A stretch of DNA of 64,000 nucleotides, taken from assembly GCF_018130545.1 (NCBI RefSeq), contig NZ_JAFCKF010000001.1:930001-994000 (forward strand). Direction: 5' to 3'. The translations under genes and the position numbers were made by a program. Shown one piece after another: positions 52,732-61,375 of the stretch (position 1 is the stretch's first letter; every line of letters starts with the position of its first letter). The stretch comes from Bradyrhizobium tropiciagri. Lineage in GTDB: Bacteria > Pseudomonadota > Alphaproteobacteria > Rhizobiales > Xanthobacteraceae. The notes beneath the pieces were generated by a model, which ran no database searches, was not told the DNA's origin, and saw only the letters and a list, made by a program, of their open reading frames with translations.

Positions 52732-53623
52732 AGCTGAAATGCCAGTCGGTGATCTCGGTGACGAGATCGATGAAGGTCCGCACCTTGGCCGACAACAACC
52801 GGGATGTCGGGTAGACGACATGGATCGGCACCGGCGGCTGCTCGAACGCGGCGAGTACGATTCGGACCCGCTTGGCTTTCAGCGATTCGGCGGCCTGGTA
52901 AGCCATCACCCGGGTCAGTCCGCCGTCCTGCTCGGCGAACTGGATGGCGGCATCCGAGCTGTTGCTGGTGAAGCGCGGCGTCGGCGTAATGCGGATTTCC
53001 TGGCCATCCTCCATGAAGCGCCAATCTGGCGTCGCGGTCATGGCGCCGAACTGGATGGTGTCATGGGAGGTCAAGTCCGACGGCCGTTTCGGCTCGCCGC
53101 GGAGCTTGAGATAGCCGGCCGAGGCCACCACGATGCGGCGCATCTGGCCGACATGTCGGGCCACCAGGGTCGACTCCGGCAGGTGGCCGAGCCTGACCGC
53201 GAGGTCGACACCGTCCTCGACGAGATTGATCCGGCGGTCCGACAGCCGCAGGTCGACGCCGACGTCGGGAAAACGCTTCAAATAGGCTGACACGACCGGG
53301 CTGACATGCAGCCGCCCGAAGCCGAACGGCGCCGAGATCACGAGGCGGCCTTCGGGGCGGGTGCGCTCGCTCTCCACGGCGTCTTCTGCCTCCTCGACAT
53401 CGGCGAGGATGCGGCGCGCCCGCTCCAGGTAGCGCGAGCCGGCATCGGTCAGGGTCACCTGCCGCGTCGTCCGTTGCAGCAGCCGCGCGCCGAGCCGCTC
53501 CTCCAGCGCCGCGATCAGCCGCGTGATGGCGGATGGCGACAGGCCGAGCTTGCGCGCGGCGGGCGCAAACCCCTCGAGGTCCGCCACCGCGACGAAGGCC
53601 TGCATGGCGTCGATCCGGTCCAT
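52730..53623 (-). CDS. LysR family transcriptional regulator
   Basis: 297 residues, standard length. The N-terminal winged helix reads DRIDAMQAFVAVADLEGFAPAARKLGLSPSAITRLIAALEERLGARLLQRTTRQVTLTDAG. The effector domain begins GRLVISAPFGFGRLHVSPVVSAYLKRFPDVGVDLRLSDRRINLVEDGVDLAVRLG. It belongs to the large branch that controls oxidative-stress or aromatic functions in alphaproteobacteria. It is divergent from the flavin-nucleotide-binding protein gene (117-base gap), a likely target. The ATG is at 53623. Confidence 0.94.
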   Translation of the reverse strand: MDRIDAMQAFVAVADLEGFAPAARKLGLSPSAITRLIAALEERLGARLLQRTTRQVTLTDAGSRYLERARRILADVEEAEDAVESERTRPEGRLVISAPFGFGRLHVSPVVSAYLKRFPDVGVDLRLSDRRINLVEDGVDLAVRLGHLPESTLVARHVGQMRRIVVASAGYLKLRGEPKRPSDLTSHDTIQFGAMTATPDWRFMEDGQEIRITPTPRFTSNSSDAAIQFAEQDGGLTRVMAYQAAESLKAKRVRIVLAAFEQPPVPIHVVYPTSRLLSAKVRTFIDLVTEITDWHFS

Positions 53624-53740
53624 GAACTATTGCATAATCGGCAACAGTGAAGTGTCAATTCACAAGATTGCTTACGATCCGGAAACACCCATTTTAGCGT
53701 GTAAGGACGGCCGCTTTGTCGCCCGTGGCGGGAGGCTCAG

Positions 53741-54373
53741 ATGTCAGGGGTTCGCAGCTATTCGAGCGACGTCGGATTCACCCCGGCGGTGAAGGAGATC
53801 CAGGCTCGCAAGGGCTCGCGCGCAACCTATGCCGAGGTCGAGGCCCATGGCGGCTGGCAGACCGAGGTCGACGAGAACCTTGCGGCCTTCCTCGCCAACA
53901 CCAACAGCTTCTATCTCGCGACCGCCTCGGCGGACGGACAGCCCTACATCCAGCATCGCGGCGGTCCGAAGGGCTTCATCAAGGTGCTCGACAAGCACAC
54001 CATCGCGTTCGCCGATTACAGCGGCAACCGGCAGTTTATCACCCAGGGCAATCTCTCGGAGAACTCGAAGGCCTATATCTTCGTGATGAACTACGCCTAC
54101 CGGCAGCGCGTGAAGATCTGGGGCGAGGCGCGCGTGGTCGAGGACGATCCGGCGCTGACACGTTCGCTGATGCCGCAAGGCTATCGCGCGCGGCCCGAGC
54201 AGGTGATCCTGTTCAAGGTCGCGGCGTGGGACACCAACTGCCCGCAGCACATTCCGCAGAAATTCGACGCCGCCGATGTGGCGCAAGCTCTCGCATCGCG
54301 CGATCAGCGCATCGCCGAGCTCGAAGCGGAGCTCGCCGCATTGAAGGGCGAACCCGCTCCTGCTGCCACCTAA
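53741..54373 (+). CDS. pyridoxamine 5'-phosphate oxidase family (FMN-binding split barrel) protein
   Basis: 210 residues. After a variable N-terminus comes DENLAAFLANTNSFYLATASADGQPYIQHRGGPKGFIKVLD, then TIAFADYSGNRQFITQGNLSENSKAYIFVMNY, the split-barrel core that binds flavin. RVKIWGEARVVEDDPAL follows. A C-terminal charged helix (residues ~180-205) looks coiled-coil. Family members reduce or oxidise diverse small molecules. It is divergent from the LysR gene and overlaps the GST gene end by four bases. Confidence 0.9.
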   Translation: MSGVRSYSSDVGFTPAVKEIQARKGSRATYAEVEAHGGWQTEVDENLAAFLANTNSFYLATASADGQPYIQHRGGPKGFIKVLDKHTIAFADYSGNRQFITQGNLSENSKAYIFVMNYAYRQRVKIWGEARVVEDDPALTRSLMPQGYRARPEQVILFKVAAWDTNCPQHIPQKFDAADVAQALASRDQRIAELEAELAALKGEPAPAAT

Positions 54374-55101
54374 GCCGCCTGCTGCTGCAGCGGCGCCCAG
54401 GCGAACTCAGGGTAATATTGCTGCATCATCCGGCCGACATAGGCGGTGAGATTGTCGAACTTCTCGGTGCGCTCGCGCAGCGGCGAATCGAAGAACGGCG
54501 TCAGGATTCCCGCCAGCGCGCCGAACGCGGTGGCATCGGTGCCGCAGGGAGCATTGCCCATCAGATAAGGCTTGTCGCCGAGCTGCACCGACAGCGCAAA
54601 CAGCGAGCGTAGCGCGAGATCGACGTCCTCGTCGGGACCGTGGCGGCCAAGCCCGCTCAACAGATAGTTCTCGGCAACGCGAAACTGGGCGTCCTCGCGC
54701 ATCTTGTCGCGCAGATGATCGGGCGCGCCGTCGAAGAAATGCGCCGGCCCCTTGGCGAAATTGGTGTCATCGACCCAGCGCGCGCCGACCAGCGCCCAGT
54801 AGACGTGATGCTCGATCATGCGCTCATAGGCCCAGGCTTGGGCGCGCGCCTGCAGGCTCAGCGGCGCATCGAAATCGAAGCCGTATTTGCCCTCGATATG
54901 GGCGCGGATGAAGGTTGAGTCGGCGATCGTCTCGCCGTCATCGGCGATGAACGGCAGCTGGCCCTTGGGAGAGGCCGGCGGCATCGCCTTTTCCTTGGTG
55001 TAGGCAAGCCCGGCCATCTTGAGCTGGACCTCGGTCTTGGTCACGAAGGGGCTGATTTCCGGCAAGCCGAAGCCCGGACCAAAGCCAAAAAGCGTAATCA
55101 T
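54370..55101 (-). CDS. glutathione S-transferase family protein
   Basis: 243 residues. The N-terminal thioredoxin-like half reads MITLFGFGPGFGLPEISPFVTKTEVQLKMAGLAY, where the usual Ser/Cys active-site motif is SPFVTK. KGQLPFIADDGETIADSTFIRAHIE is the glutathione-binding cis-Pro/ES-like motif. The all-helical C-terminal half ends LTAYVGRMMQQYYPEFAW. This branch (Tom37/FAX-like bacterial GST) is uncharacterised. It converges with the flavin-protein gene. Confidence 0.88.
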   Translation of the reverse strand: MITLFGFGPGFGLPEISPFVTKTEVQLKMAGLAYTKEKAMPPASPKGQLPFIADDGETIADSTFIRAHIEGKYGFDFDAPLSLQARAQAWAYERMIEHHVYWALVGARWVDDTNFAKGPAHFFDGAPDHLRDKMREDAQFRVAENYLLSGLGRHGPDEDVDLALRSLFALSVQLGDKPYLMGNAPCGTDATAFGALAGILTPFFDSPLRERTEKFDNLTAYVGRMMQQYYPEFAWAPLQQQAA

Positions 55102-55165
55102 ATGAAGCTCCCGATCGCCTGTGGACGTGAATTGAAGCTAGCGGCCCCCTGCTGCCAGCATGGTG

Positions 55166-55399
55166 TCAGCAGTAGTGGCATTCACTGTCGAGCGGGCCGA
55201 CCGGTGCGAGGCGGCGAACCGCCTCGCGAACCCGCTTGACCAGCCGGGCCCGCCCGTAGGACCAGATCGTGCTGATCGACTGTGCGATCAGCGCGACCAG
55301 AGCCCAGCGCAAGTCGCCGGAGGTGGAGTAGACCGTGACCATTTGTTCCAGCGTGAAGCTCTGCGCCTGGCGGAAACCGAGTTCATCAAGATTCGTCAT
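55166..55399 (-). CDS. small hypothetical protein, 77 residues
   Basis: ATG at 55399, with GAAGGGAA seven bases upstream; a TTG two codons earlier is less likely. MTNLDELGFRQAQSFTLEQMVTVYSTSGDLRWALVALI begins with an acidic amphipathic part, then a short hydrophobic region, then a basic stretch (RARLVKRVREAVRRL). It ends in CHYC. I do not recognise it. The divergent WYL regulator begins 169 bases away, so it may control this gene. Confidence 0.6.
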   Translation of the reverse strand: MTNLDELGFRQAQSFTLEQMVTVYSTSGDLRWALVALIAQSISTIWSYGRARLVKRVREAVRRLAPVGPLDSECHYC

Positions 55400-55567
55400 G
55401 GACAAATTCCCTTCACTTGAGGTGTTGTCCTGATATAGCCCCCACCTGCTGCCAACATGCTGTCAGCAGCAGTGACCGGGGGCGCGAAAAGGCGACGCGT
55501 CGAGACACCACGAAGCCCGTCAAGACACTCGTCAAGACAGCTGCAAAAGAGCGATCAGAGAACTGCC

Positions 55568-56266
55568 ATGAGACGCGCCGACCGGCTGTTTCAAATCATC
55601 CAGGTGCTCCGCCGCACCCGTAAGCCTTTGACCGCGGATGCGATCGCAGCCGAGCTCGAGACCTCGAAGCGGACCATCTATCGCGACATCGCCAGCCTGA
55701 TCGAGCAGCGGGTGCCGATCCGCGGCGAGGCCGGCATGGGCTACATCCTGGAGAAGGGTTTCGACCTGCCGCCCTTGATGCTGACACCGGACGAGATCGA
55801 AGCCTGCGTGCTCGGCGCGCAATGGGTGGTCGGCCACGCCGATCCGGCGCTGGCGCGCGCGGCCGAAGACCTGATGGCCAAGATCGCCGAGACCGTGCCC
55901 GACCGGCTGCGGCCCTTCGTGCTGGAGCCGGCGAGCCGCGCCCGCTCCGCCTGGAACCGGGAGCCCGACCGCATCGACATGGTCAGGACCCGCAGCCAGA
56001 TCCACGAGGGCAAGAAGATCACGTTGAACTATCGCGACGAGCACGGCCGTGACTCCGAGCGCACCATCTGGCCGATCGCGGTCGGCTATCACGAGGCAGT
56101 GCGCCTGCTCGCCGCGTGGTGCGAGCTGCGCAAGGATTTCCGCAGCTTCCGCACCGACCGCGTGGTCACCGCCGTCTATCACGATGAGAAATATCCGGAG
56201 CGGCGCGACCTGCTCAGGGCGCGCTGGCGGCGCAGCCTGGTCTGGGAAGCACCGAGGGACACCTGA
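55568..56266 (+). CDS. YafY-type transcriptional regulator (HTH + WYL domain)
   Basis: 232 residues. The N-terminal winged helix reads RRADRLFQIIQVLRRTRKPLTADAIAAELETSKRTIYRDIASLIEQRVPI. The C-terminal WYL-type region is KKITLNYRDEHGRDSERTIWPIAVGYHEAVRLLAAWCELRKDFRSFRTDRV. Such repressors respond to nucleic acid or small ligands bound by the WYL fold. ATG 55568 is chosen because the HTH begins directly after it. The Cys-cluster gene starts within its stop codon (TGATG), giving a coupled pair. Confidence 0.93.
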   Translation: MRRADRLFQIIQVLRRTRKPLTADAIAAELETSKRTIYRDIASLIEQRVPIRGEAGMGYILEKGFDLPPLMLTPDEIEACVLGAQWVVGHADPALARAAEDLMAKIAETVPDRLRPFVLEPASRARSAWNREPDRIDMVRTRSQIHEGKKITLNYRDEHGRDSERTIWPIAVGYHEAVRLLAAWCELRKDFRSFRTDRVVTAVYHDEKYPERRDLLRARWRRSLVWEAPRDT

Positions 56267-56601
56267 TGGCTGGCGACGCAATCAATGCGGCGGACGCGAG
56301 CCCGTGCCAGTCCTGCGGTGCTTGCTGCAGCTATTCGGAGAACTGGCCGCGCTTCACGATCGAGGACGATGCGCAGCTCGATCTGATCCCGCGGCAATAC
56401 GTCAACGCGCGACAGTCAGGGATGCGCTGCGACGGCGACCGCTGCTCGGCGCTGTCGGGCAAGATCGGAGAGGCAACGCGCTGCGTGATCTATGCGGTGC
56501 GGCCGGACGTGTGCCGGACCTGCCAGCCGGGCGACGCCGAATGCGCGATGGCGCGGCGCCGGCATGGGCTGCCGCTCATCGCGAGCGCGCAGCCGGATTG
56601 A
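56266..56601 (+). CDS. YkgJ family cysteine-cluster protein
   Basis: 111 residues with SPCQSCGACCSYSENWPRFTI at the N-terminus. Further cysteines follow in order (RCDGDRC, RCVIYAVRPDVCRTCQPGDAEC), the CxxC...C pattern of the zinc/iron-chelating YkgJ (CxxCxxCC) family. The role is unknown. Its ATG shares one base with the WYL regulator stop, implying coupled translation and a related purpose. Confidence 0.9.
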   Translation: MAGDAINAADASPCQSCGACCSYSENWPRFTIEDDAQLDLIPRQYVNARQSGMRCDGDRCSALSGKIGEATRCVIYAVRPDVCRTCQPGDAECAMARRRHGLPLIASAQPD

Positions 56602-56608
56602 GCGTGCT

Positions 56609-57013
56609 TTAGGCCGTAACGACGGTCTCGCTGACGTCCTCGTCGTCGAGCTCGTCATCGACAACAGGCGCGAAGGTCGACAGCGGCTTGGTCGACAGCG
56701 TGATCGGCTTGCGGCCGCCATGCGACACGGTCGCGGCGCGAACCGGCTCACGCGACAGCGCGTACAGCGTCGACCCGACACGGCCACCGGAATTGACCAG
56801 CTCCCATTCGCTGCAGCTCGACGCAATCGCCACCGCGAGTGCGTGCAGATGGCTGCGGCGATAGCAGAACAGCGCCAGCCTCGCCCTGACGTCGGGCGCG
56901 ACATTGGCAACCAGCAGCGAAAGCCCGTTCGGATTGGCGCGGTACATCTGGCCGAGCAGGTCGTCCGCAACCGGGCAGGCATCGTTCTCAAAGGCGTCGC
57001 GGCTTGAAAACAT
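56609..57013 (-). CDS. hypothetical protein, 134 residues
   Basis: Start ATG 57013 with GAGGGGGA upstream. The protein reads MFSSRDAFENDACPVADDLLGQMYRANPNGLSLLVANVAPDVRARLALFCYRRSHLHALAVAIASSCSEWELVNSGG, with an acidic, Asp/Glu-rich tail (VVDDELDDEDVSETVV). It is soluble and I do not recognise the family. Similar short proteins with an acidic tail are common in Bradyrhizobium. It is convergent with the Cys-cluster gene. Confidence 0.7.
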   Translation of the reverse strand: MFSSRDAFENDACPVADDLLGQMYRANPNGLSLLVANVAPDVRARLALFCYRRSHLHALAVAIASSCSEWELVNSGGRVGSTLYALSREPVRAATVSHGGRKPITLSTKPLSTFAPVVDDELDDEDVSETVVTA

Positions 57014-57183
57014 TTGCAAATCCCCCTCGATCGGGAAGATGCCGCGCAATCCTCTAACGAAAGGTTAACCACGGCTCCCGGTCGTCTCCGGAGTGGCTTG
57101 CCCGTTGCACGCGAATCACATCCGCCCGCCGCGGGCGGGTGGTCCGTTACTTCGAAATGAAGGAAGGGGCGTCCGTCAGCCGC

Positions 57184-57576
57184 TCAGTTCGCCGCCATGT
57201 AGATCGACAGCCCGAAGCCGGTGAGGTGGTGCAGCGCCTGGTCGACCCCGATCAGGGTCCAGAACCAGGGATGGCCGGATTCCAGCGTCACGCCGAAATG
57301 GGAGGCGCAGATGCCTTTGCAGCGATCGACGATGATGTGGATCACGAAGTCGATGAAGGCGACGTACCAGAACCGCGGCGCGACCACCAGGATCAGCGCC
57401 AGCGCGACCGCGAGATGGACCAGGCAATGCGCCAGCAGCGGCATCGCCCAGCCGGTCTTCTGGTCCTTGCCGATCGCCATCCAGGCATTCTGCAGCATGA
57501 AGTCGGCGATGATGTGCTTCACGGTGAGAAGCAACATCCATCCCACCAGGGCACCAACCGACACCGACGATGACAT
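57184..57576 (-). CDS. DUF3307 family membrane protein
   Basis: 130 residues with about four hydrophobic helices. LVGWMLLLTVKHIIADFMLQNAWMAIGK at the N-terminus is followed by LLAHCLVHLAVALALILVV, FIDFVIHIIVDRCKG and ALHHLTGFGLSIYM. The His/Asp positions in KHIIADF, HCLVH and HIIVD match the DUF3307 signature. The function is unknown. ATG 57576 is preferred; one five codons upstream is possible. Confidence 0.87.
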   Translation of the reverse strand: MSSSVSVGALVGWMLLLTVKHIIADFMLQNAWMAIGKDQKTGWAMPLLAHCLVHLAVALALILVVAPRFWYVAFIDFVIHIIVDRCKGICASHFGVTLESGHPWFWTLIGVDQALHHLTGFGLSIYMAAN

Positions 57577-57959
57577 GGCAGGAAACAACAAGCTGACGCC
57601 CTTTTACTTCGATGAATGTGATTGCAAGAAAATCCGGGTCAGGCCGTCAGCACACTTCCGCAAACCGATGCGTGTCTCATTTATGACATCTCCGGCGACG
57701 GAATGCACCTCGCCTCGCTCGAAAATCACATCCCGGTTCAGCGGTCGATAGTGGCGATGGTCATGTCGCATCGCGGCGCAGGTCAGTGGCAGTTAAGGTT
57801 ACGGCCGCCGGCCGGTTTGCAATCCGGTCGGGGAGGTATATCGTCGACCACACCGGAAATTTTCTTTCTTTTATAGTCATTTACGGTTTCACCGGGCACC
57901 GCCGATCCGGTTGCGGGTGGCGGGCCGTCCCGGACGGGTGATGAGCCAGGTGATCAGCC
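57577..57959. other. 383-base divergent intergenic region
   Basis: It lies between DUF3307 (minus) and the TAXI-type gene (plus). A T-rich tract (TTTTCTTTCTTTTATAG) at about 57860-57880 may belong to the TAXI promoter. A possible 84-residue frame at 57622-57876 has no ribosome site and unconvincing composition. No RNA motif was seen. Confidence 0.5.
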
Positions 57960-59354
57960 ATGAGTGCCGAAGCCCCCTCGCCTGCGCCAATACGGACACG
58001 CCCGCCACTCGCCAAGAGCAACCGCGCGCAGATCATCGTCTTCACCCTGCTGACGCTGTTCTTGAGCGCGCTCACCGTGGTCGGCGGCCGGCTCTGGCTG
58101 CGCAATTCGGAGACGCTGGTGTTCGCGGTCGGCGACGCCGGCGGCCCGGAGACCAGGTTCGCCGCCCGCCTTGCCACCGTGCTGAAGACCAATTCGTCGA
58201 AGCTGCGGCTGAAGATCGCGCCGAACCCCGACAACGCCAAGGCGCTGGCACAGTTCGAGCGCCGCGACGCCGCGCTTGCGGTCCTGCGCACCGATGCAAA
58301 GGTGCCGCCGCGCGCCCGCGCCATCGCGATCCTCGAACATGATGTGGTGCTGGTGCTGAGCCCCGGCGGCAAGAAGATCAAGTCGCTGTCCGAGCTCAAG
58401 AAGAAGCGGATCGCGGTGGTCGGCGACGGCGACAACAGCGTGAATTTCGTCCGCAGCGCGCTCGAGATTTCCGACAGCCCGGACGCAGCGCAGCGGGTCC
58501 AGCAGGCGCCGCCCAACACGCCCTTCGACAAGCTGTTCGCTTCGGGCTTCAGCGCCGTGGTCGCGATCGAGCATGCCTCGAAGATCGTGAAGGACAAGAC
58601 CTACGAGCAATATGCCAAGCGCTCCGGCGGCTTCACGCTGAACGCGATCGATTCCGCCAAGGCGCTGGCGCGCAAATATCCGGCAATATCGGAGGAAACC
58701 GTCTCGACCGGCATGCTATCGTCCTCGCCGGCGATCCCCGATGACGACGTCGACACCATCGGGCTGGAATGGCTGCTGGTGGCGCAATCCTCGATGTCCA
58801 CGACCACGGCCGCCGAGCTCGCGCGCATCGTCTACGAGAACAAGTCCGAACTCGCACTCGACAACGGCTTCGCCTCCAAGATCGAACCGGCGGCGACCGA
58901 CAAGGACGCCTTCATCATCGCTCATCAGGGCGCCGCCGAATACATCAACGACGACACCAAATCGTTCATGGATCGCTACAGCGACGTGATGTACCTCGGC
59001 GCTGCCGCGCTCAGCATCATCGGCTCGATCTTCGCCGCGATCTACACCAAGATCACCCGCATCGCGCCGGAGAAGGCCAGCGAACTGGCGGGCCGGATCC
59101 TCGATATCGGCGAGCGCGTCGCGCACACCACCTGCGCCGACGATCTCGACCAATTGCAGGACGAGCTCGAAGCGATCCTGCGCGGCGCGGTGATCGGCCT
59201 GCGCGACGGCACCGTTTCCGGCGACGGGATGGAAACGTTCAAGCTCGGCTACGAACTGGTCCGCGACGAGATCGCGCTGCGCCGCGATCACCTCAAGCGC
59301 CATCCGGCGGCGGCGGACGACAATCTCGTCGTGGTGAAGACCGCGAACGGGTGA
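57960..59354 (+). CDS. membrane-anchored TAXI-type solute-binding protein
   Basis: 464 residues, unusually long. Helix 1 (about 25-43) anchors the N-terminus. A periplasmic TAXI/NMT1-type domain follows (about 52-335): VFAVGDAGGPETRFAARLATVL, RIAVVGDGDNSVNFVRSALEI and RSGGFTLNAIDSAKALARKYPAIS. A second helix (about 344-363, YLGAAALSIIGSIFAAIYT) leads to ~100 cytoplasmic residues, which are helical and charged. No TRAP membrane subunits are adjacent. The layout resembles a receptor or accessory sensor more than a soluble transport protein. Confidence 0.85.
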   Translation: MSAEAPSPAPIRTRPPLAKSNRAQIIVFTLLTLFLSALTVVGGRLWLRNSETLVFAVGDAGGPETRFAARLATVLKTNSSKLRLKIAPNPDNAKALAQFERRDAALAVLRTDAKVPPRARAIAILEHDVVLVLSPGGKKIKSLSELKKKRIAVVGDGDNSVNFVRSALEISDSPDAAQRVQQAPPNTPFDKLFASGFSAVVAIEHASKIVKDKTYEQYAKRSGGFTLNAIDSAKALARKYPAISEETVSTGMLSSSPAIPDDDVDTIGLEWLLVAQSSMSTTTAAELARIVYENKSELALDNGFASKIEPAATDKDAFIIAHQGAAEYINDDTKSFMDRYSDVMYLGAAALSIIGSIFAAIYTKITRIAPEKASELAGRILDIGERVAHTTCADDLDQLQDELEAILRGAVIGLRDGTVSGDGMETFKLGYELVRDEIALRRDHLKRHPAAADDNLVVVKTANG

Positions 59355-59369
59355 AGCAACTTGTTCGGT

Positions 59370-59477
59370 GTCATCACCCGCGCGTGCGGGTACGGGTGAT
59401 CCAGTATTCCAGACACGCCAGTGCTTGAGCCGAGAGGCCGCGGCGTACTGGATCGGCCGGTCGCGCCGGGCGATGAC
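59370..59477. repeat. extragenic palindromic repeat
   Basis: GTCATCACCCGCGC...GGTGATCCAGTA faces TACTGGATC...GGGCGATGAC. It lies between convergent genes (TAXI and Crp/Fnr). Confidence 0.7.
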
Positions 59478-59489
59478 AGCGGTGACCCC

Positions 59490-60257
59490 TCACCCCGCCA
59501 CCGCGTCCGGCGACACCGGGACTGCATCGAGCTGCCGTCCCTCGTGATCCATGTGCAGGTAGTTCGGATTGAACAAACCTGCGCGCATCAGCCGGTCGAG
59601 ATTGGGCACCGCAAGGGTCTTGCCCTTGAGCACGATCAGGCCCTCGGCGCGCAGCTCCTGCAGCGTGCGGTTGACGTGGACCTTGGAGAGCCCGGTGGCG
59701 TCGGCGAGATCGCCTTGGGTCAGCGGGAAGTCACAGCTGTCGCGCTGGGTCAGACCGGCCAGGCGCAGGCGGAGCCAGATCTCACAGAGCAGGTGAGCCA
59801 TCCGCTCCAGCGCCGTGCGCTGGCCGAGGCTCATGGTCCATTCGCGCTGGATCGCTGCGTTGACCAGGGTCTCCCACCAGAACGCGGTGACGACCCGCGG
59901 ATGTCCGGCTGCGACCTTTTCGAAGAATTCGCGCGAAAGGTCGGCGACCGACACGGCGGTAATGGTGCCGATCGAATGATCCATCTCGCGCAGGATGAAG
60001 ACGTTCACGTCGCAGATGTCGCCGGGCAGGAAGAACGACACCACCTGGCGCCTGCCGTCCTCGAGCTGCTTGTAGCGGTAGGCCCAGCCCGACAAGATCA
60101 GATGCACGTCCTTCGGCTTCTCGCCTTCTCGGACGATATCGACGCGCGGACCGAAATGCCGGACGCGCTCGGTCGACGCGCGATTGAGGATGGCGTGATC
60201 CACCGGCGAAAGCCGTACGAACCGTTCCAATTTCCGGACTAGCGACGCCAACGACAT
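59490..60257 (-). CDS. Crp/Fnr family transcriptional regulator
   Basis: 255 residues. The cNMP-like sensing barrel has VREGEKPKDVHLILSGWAYRYKQLEDGRRQVVSFFLPGDICDVNVFIL. A long dimer helix follows. The C-terminal HTH reads PLTQGDLADATGLSKVHVNRTLQELRAEGLIVLKGKTL. No cysteine cluster for oxygen sensing is present, so it is not an Fnr-type iron-sulfur protein. It stands alone. Two ACGTATGTT direct repeats (60306-60314, 60332-60340) lie upstream and could be its own operator. Confidence 0.93.
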   Translation of the reverse strand: MSLASLVRKLERFVRLSPVDHAILNRASTERVRHFGPRVDIVREGEKPKDVHLILSGWAYRYKQLEDGRRQVVSFFLPGDICDVNVFILREMDHSIGTITAVSVADLSREFFEKVAAGHPRVVTAFWWETLVNAAIQREWTMSLGQRTALERMAHLLCEIWLRLRLAGLTQRDSCDFPLTQGDLADATGLSKVHVNRTLQELRAEGLIVLKGKTLAVPNLDRLMRAGLFNPNYLHMDHEGRQLDAVPVSPDAVAG

Positions 60258-60447
60258 AGGTCTCCCCGGATGTTTAATCGGGTAACCGCCGGGCCGATTT
60301 CAATAACGTATGTTACATTGCACAGCTAATGACGTATGTTCACTAGTGTACAGACGCCAGATGATGCGACGGTTACATCAGGCGCCGTACAACTTGGTTT
60401 CCGGTGGACATCACCGGTGACATGCCGGTCCTATGGCCCGGCGCCGC

Positions 60448-60822
60448 TCAGACAAGCGGCACGCCGTAGTAGTCATTCACCGCGCGCGTGGTGCCGATAT
60501 CGGCCCAATTCCAATCCCGCTCGCTGCCGTATTTCGGCGCACCGCGCAGCTGGGCCTCGGTCACGCCGGTGACGTAGCCGCCCAGCCCGGTGTCGTATTT
60601 GAGCGACTGCCAGGGCAGCGGATAATGATCGTTGCCAAGACCGAGAATGCCGCCGAATCCGAGTACGGCATAGGATACCCGGCCGCTCTTCTTGTCGATC
60701 ATCACCCGCTCGATCGAACCGATCTTGCGTTCGTCCGATCCATAGACCGCGGTGCCCTCGACCTTATCGCTGCCGATCAGATTTCCGAGCTCTTTCTCGT
60801 CCATCGCCGAGTCAAACGCCAT
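60448..60822 (-). CDS. PRC-barrel domain protein
   Basis: 124 residues from ATG 60822 (GGAGAG five bases upstream); a longer frame upstream has no ribosome site. LGNLIGSDKVEGTAVYGSDERKIGSIERVMIDKKSGRVSYAVLGFGGILGLGNDHYPLPWQSLKYD is a complete PRC-barrel, followed by a short Trp-rich tail. Such proteins are common in rhizobial general-stress regulons. A GGAAC-16-TGTT element at 60854-60878 supports stress-sigma control. The partner is unknown. Confidence 0.9.
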   Translation of the reverse strand: MAFDSAMDEKELGNLIGSDKVEGTAVYGSDERKIGSIERVMIDKKSGRVSYAVLGFGGILGLGNDHYPLPWQSLKYDTGLGGYVTGVTEAQLRGAPKYGSERDWNWADIGTTRAVNDYYGVPLV

Positions 60823-61158
60823 GTTAGCTCTCCGTTGATCTCCTCTGGAGGCCAACACGAGCGCAGGGTCATCGTTCCTGCCGCATTGCCACAGTTGCTG
60901 CACAGCGAAACGGACGTTCAGTCCGCTACTTCCGATGACGGACGGTATGCGGGCCCCGGCGATGAAATTCGCCGAGGCCCTGCACCGGAGTGGTCCACCG
61001 CCTTTCGGGGAGCAAGACAGCAAACACACGGGCCTTACGCATGGTGCCGGAGATCGTTCCTGCGATCCGGACGACGATTTCGTTCAACCCGATGTCATGG
61101 GTTAACGACGGCCTCCGGGGAACATGCCTAGTATCCCTGGTTCCAGCTCGGAGGCGGC
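60823..61158. other. 336-base divergent intergenic region
   Basis: It separates the PRC-barrel gene (minus) from small plus-strand genes. Besides the possible EcfG promoter, GGAAC at 61119-61123 with GGTT fifteen bases on is a weaker match on the plus side. No gene is supported here. Confidence 0.4.
60854..60878 (-). promoter_or_regulatory. possible EcfG (general stress) promoter of the PRC-barrel gene
   Basis: On the minus strand GGAAC (60878-60874) is followed after 16 bases by TGTT (60857-60854), close to the alphaproteobacterial EcfG consensus GGAAC-16/17-CGTT. It lies 32 bases before the start codon. Confidence 0.45.
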
Positions 61159-61350
61159 ATGATCAAGAAGAAACGCAACAGATCACGGCCTCCCGGCTCG
61201 TTCGAAGACCGCCTGCAGAAATTCGCTGAGGATTCGCGGATTGCCGCGCGCAAGCTGCCGCCGGGACGAGAACGCGACACGCTGATGAAGAAGGCAAGAC
61301 AGAGCGAGGCCGTGATGGAGATCAGCGAGTCGCTGACACTTCGTAAATAG
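61159..61350 (+). CDS. small basic hypothetical protein, 63 residues
   Basis: ATG with GGAGG nine bases upstream. The sequence MIKKKRNRSRPPGSFEDRLQKFAEDSRIAARKLPPGRERDT, then LMKKARQSEAVMEISESL, is highly charged and helical. Similar short proteins are common in Bradyrhizobium. The function is unknown. A second small gene follows 25 bases later. Confidence 0.7.
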   Translation: MIKKKRNRSRPPGSFEDRLQKFAEDSRIAARKLPPGRERDTLMKKARQSEAVMEISESLTLRK

Positions 61351-61375
61351 CTGCGAGCCTCAAGGGAGAGCTGCG

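Noticed and set aside
57622-57876. Possible 84-residue gene in the DUF3307/TAXI gap
   Set aside because: No ribosome site, no hydrophobic or conserved pattern, and codon use unlike neighbours.
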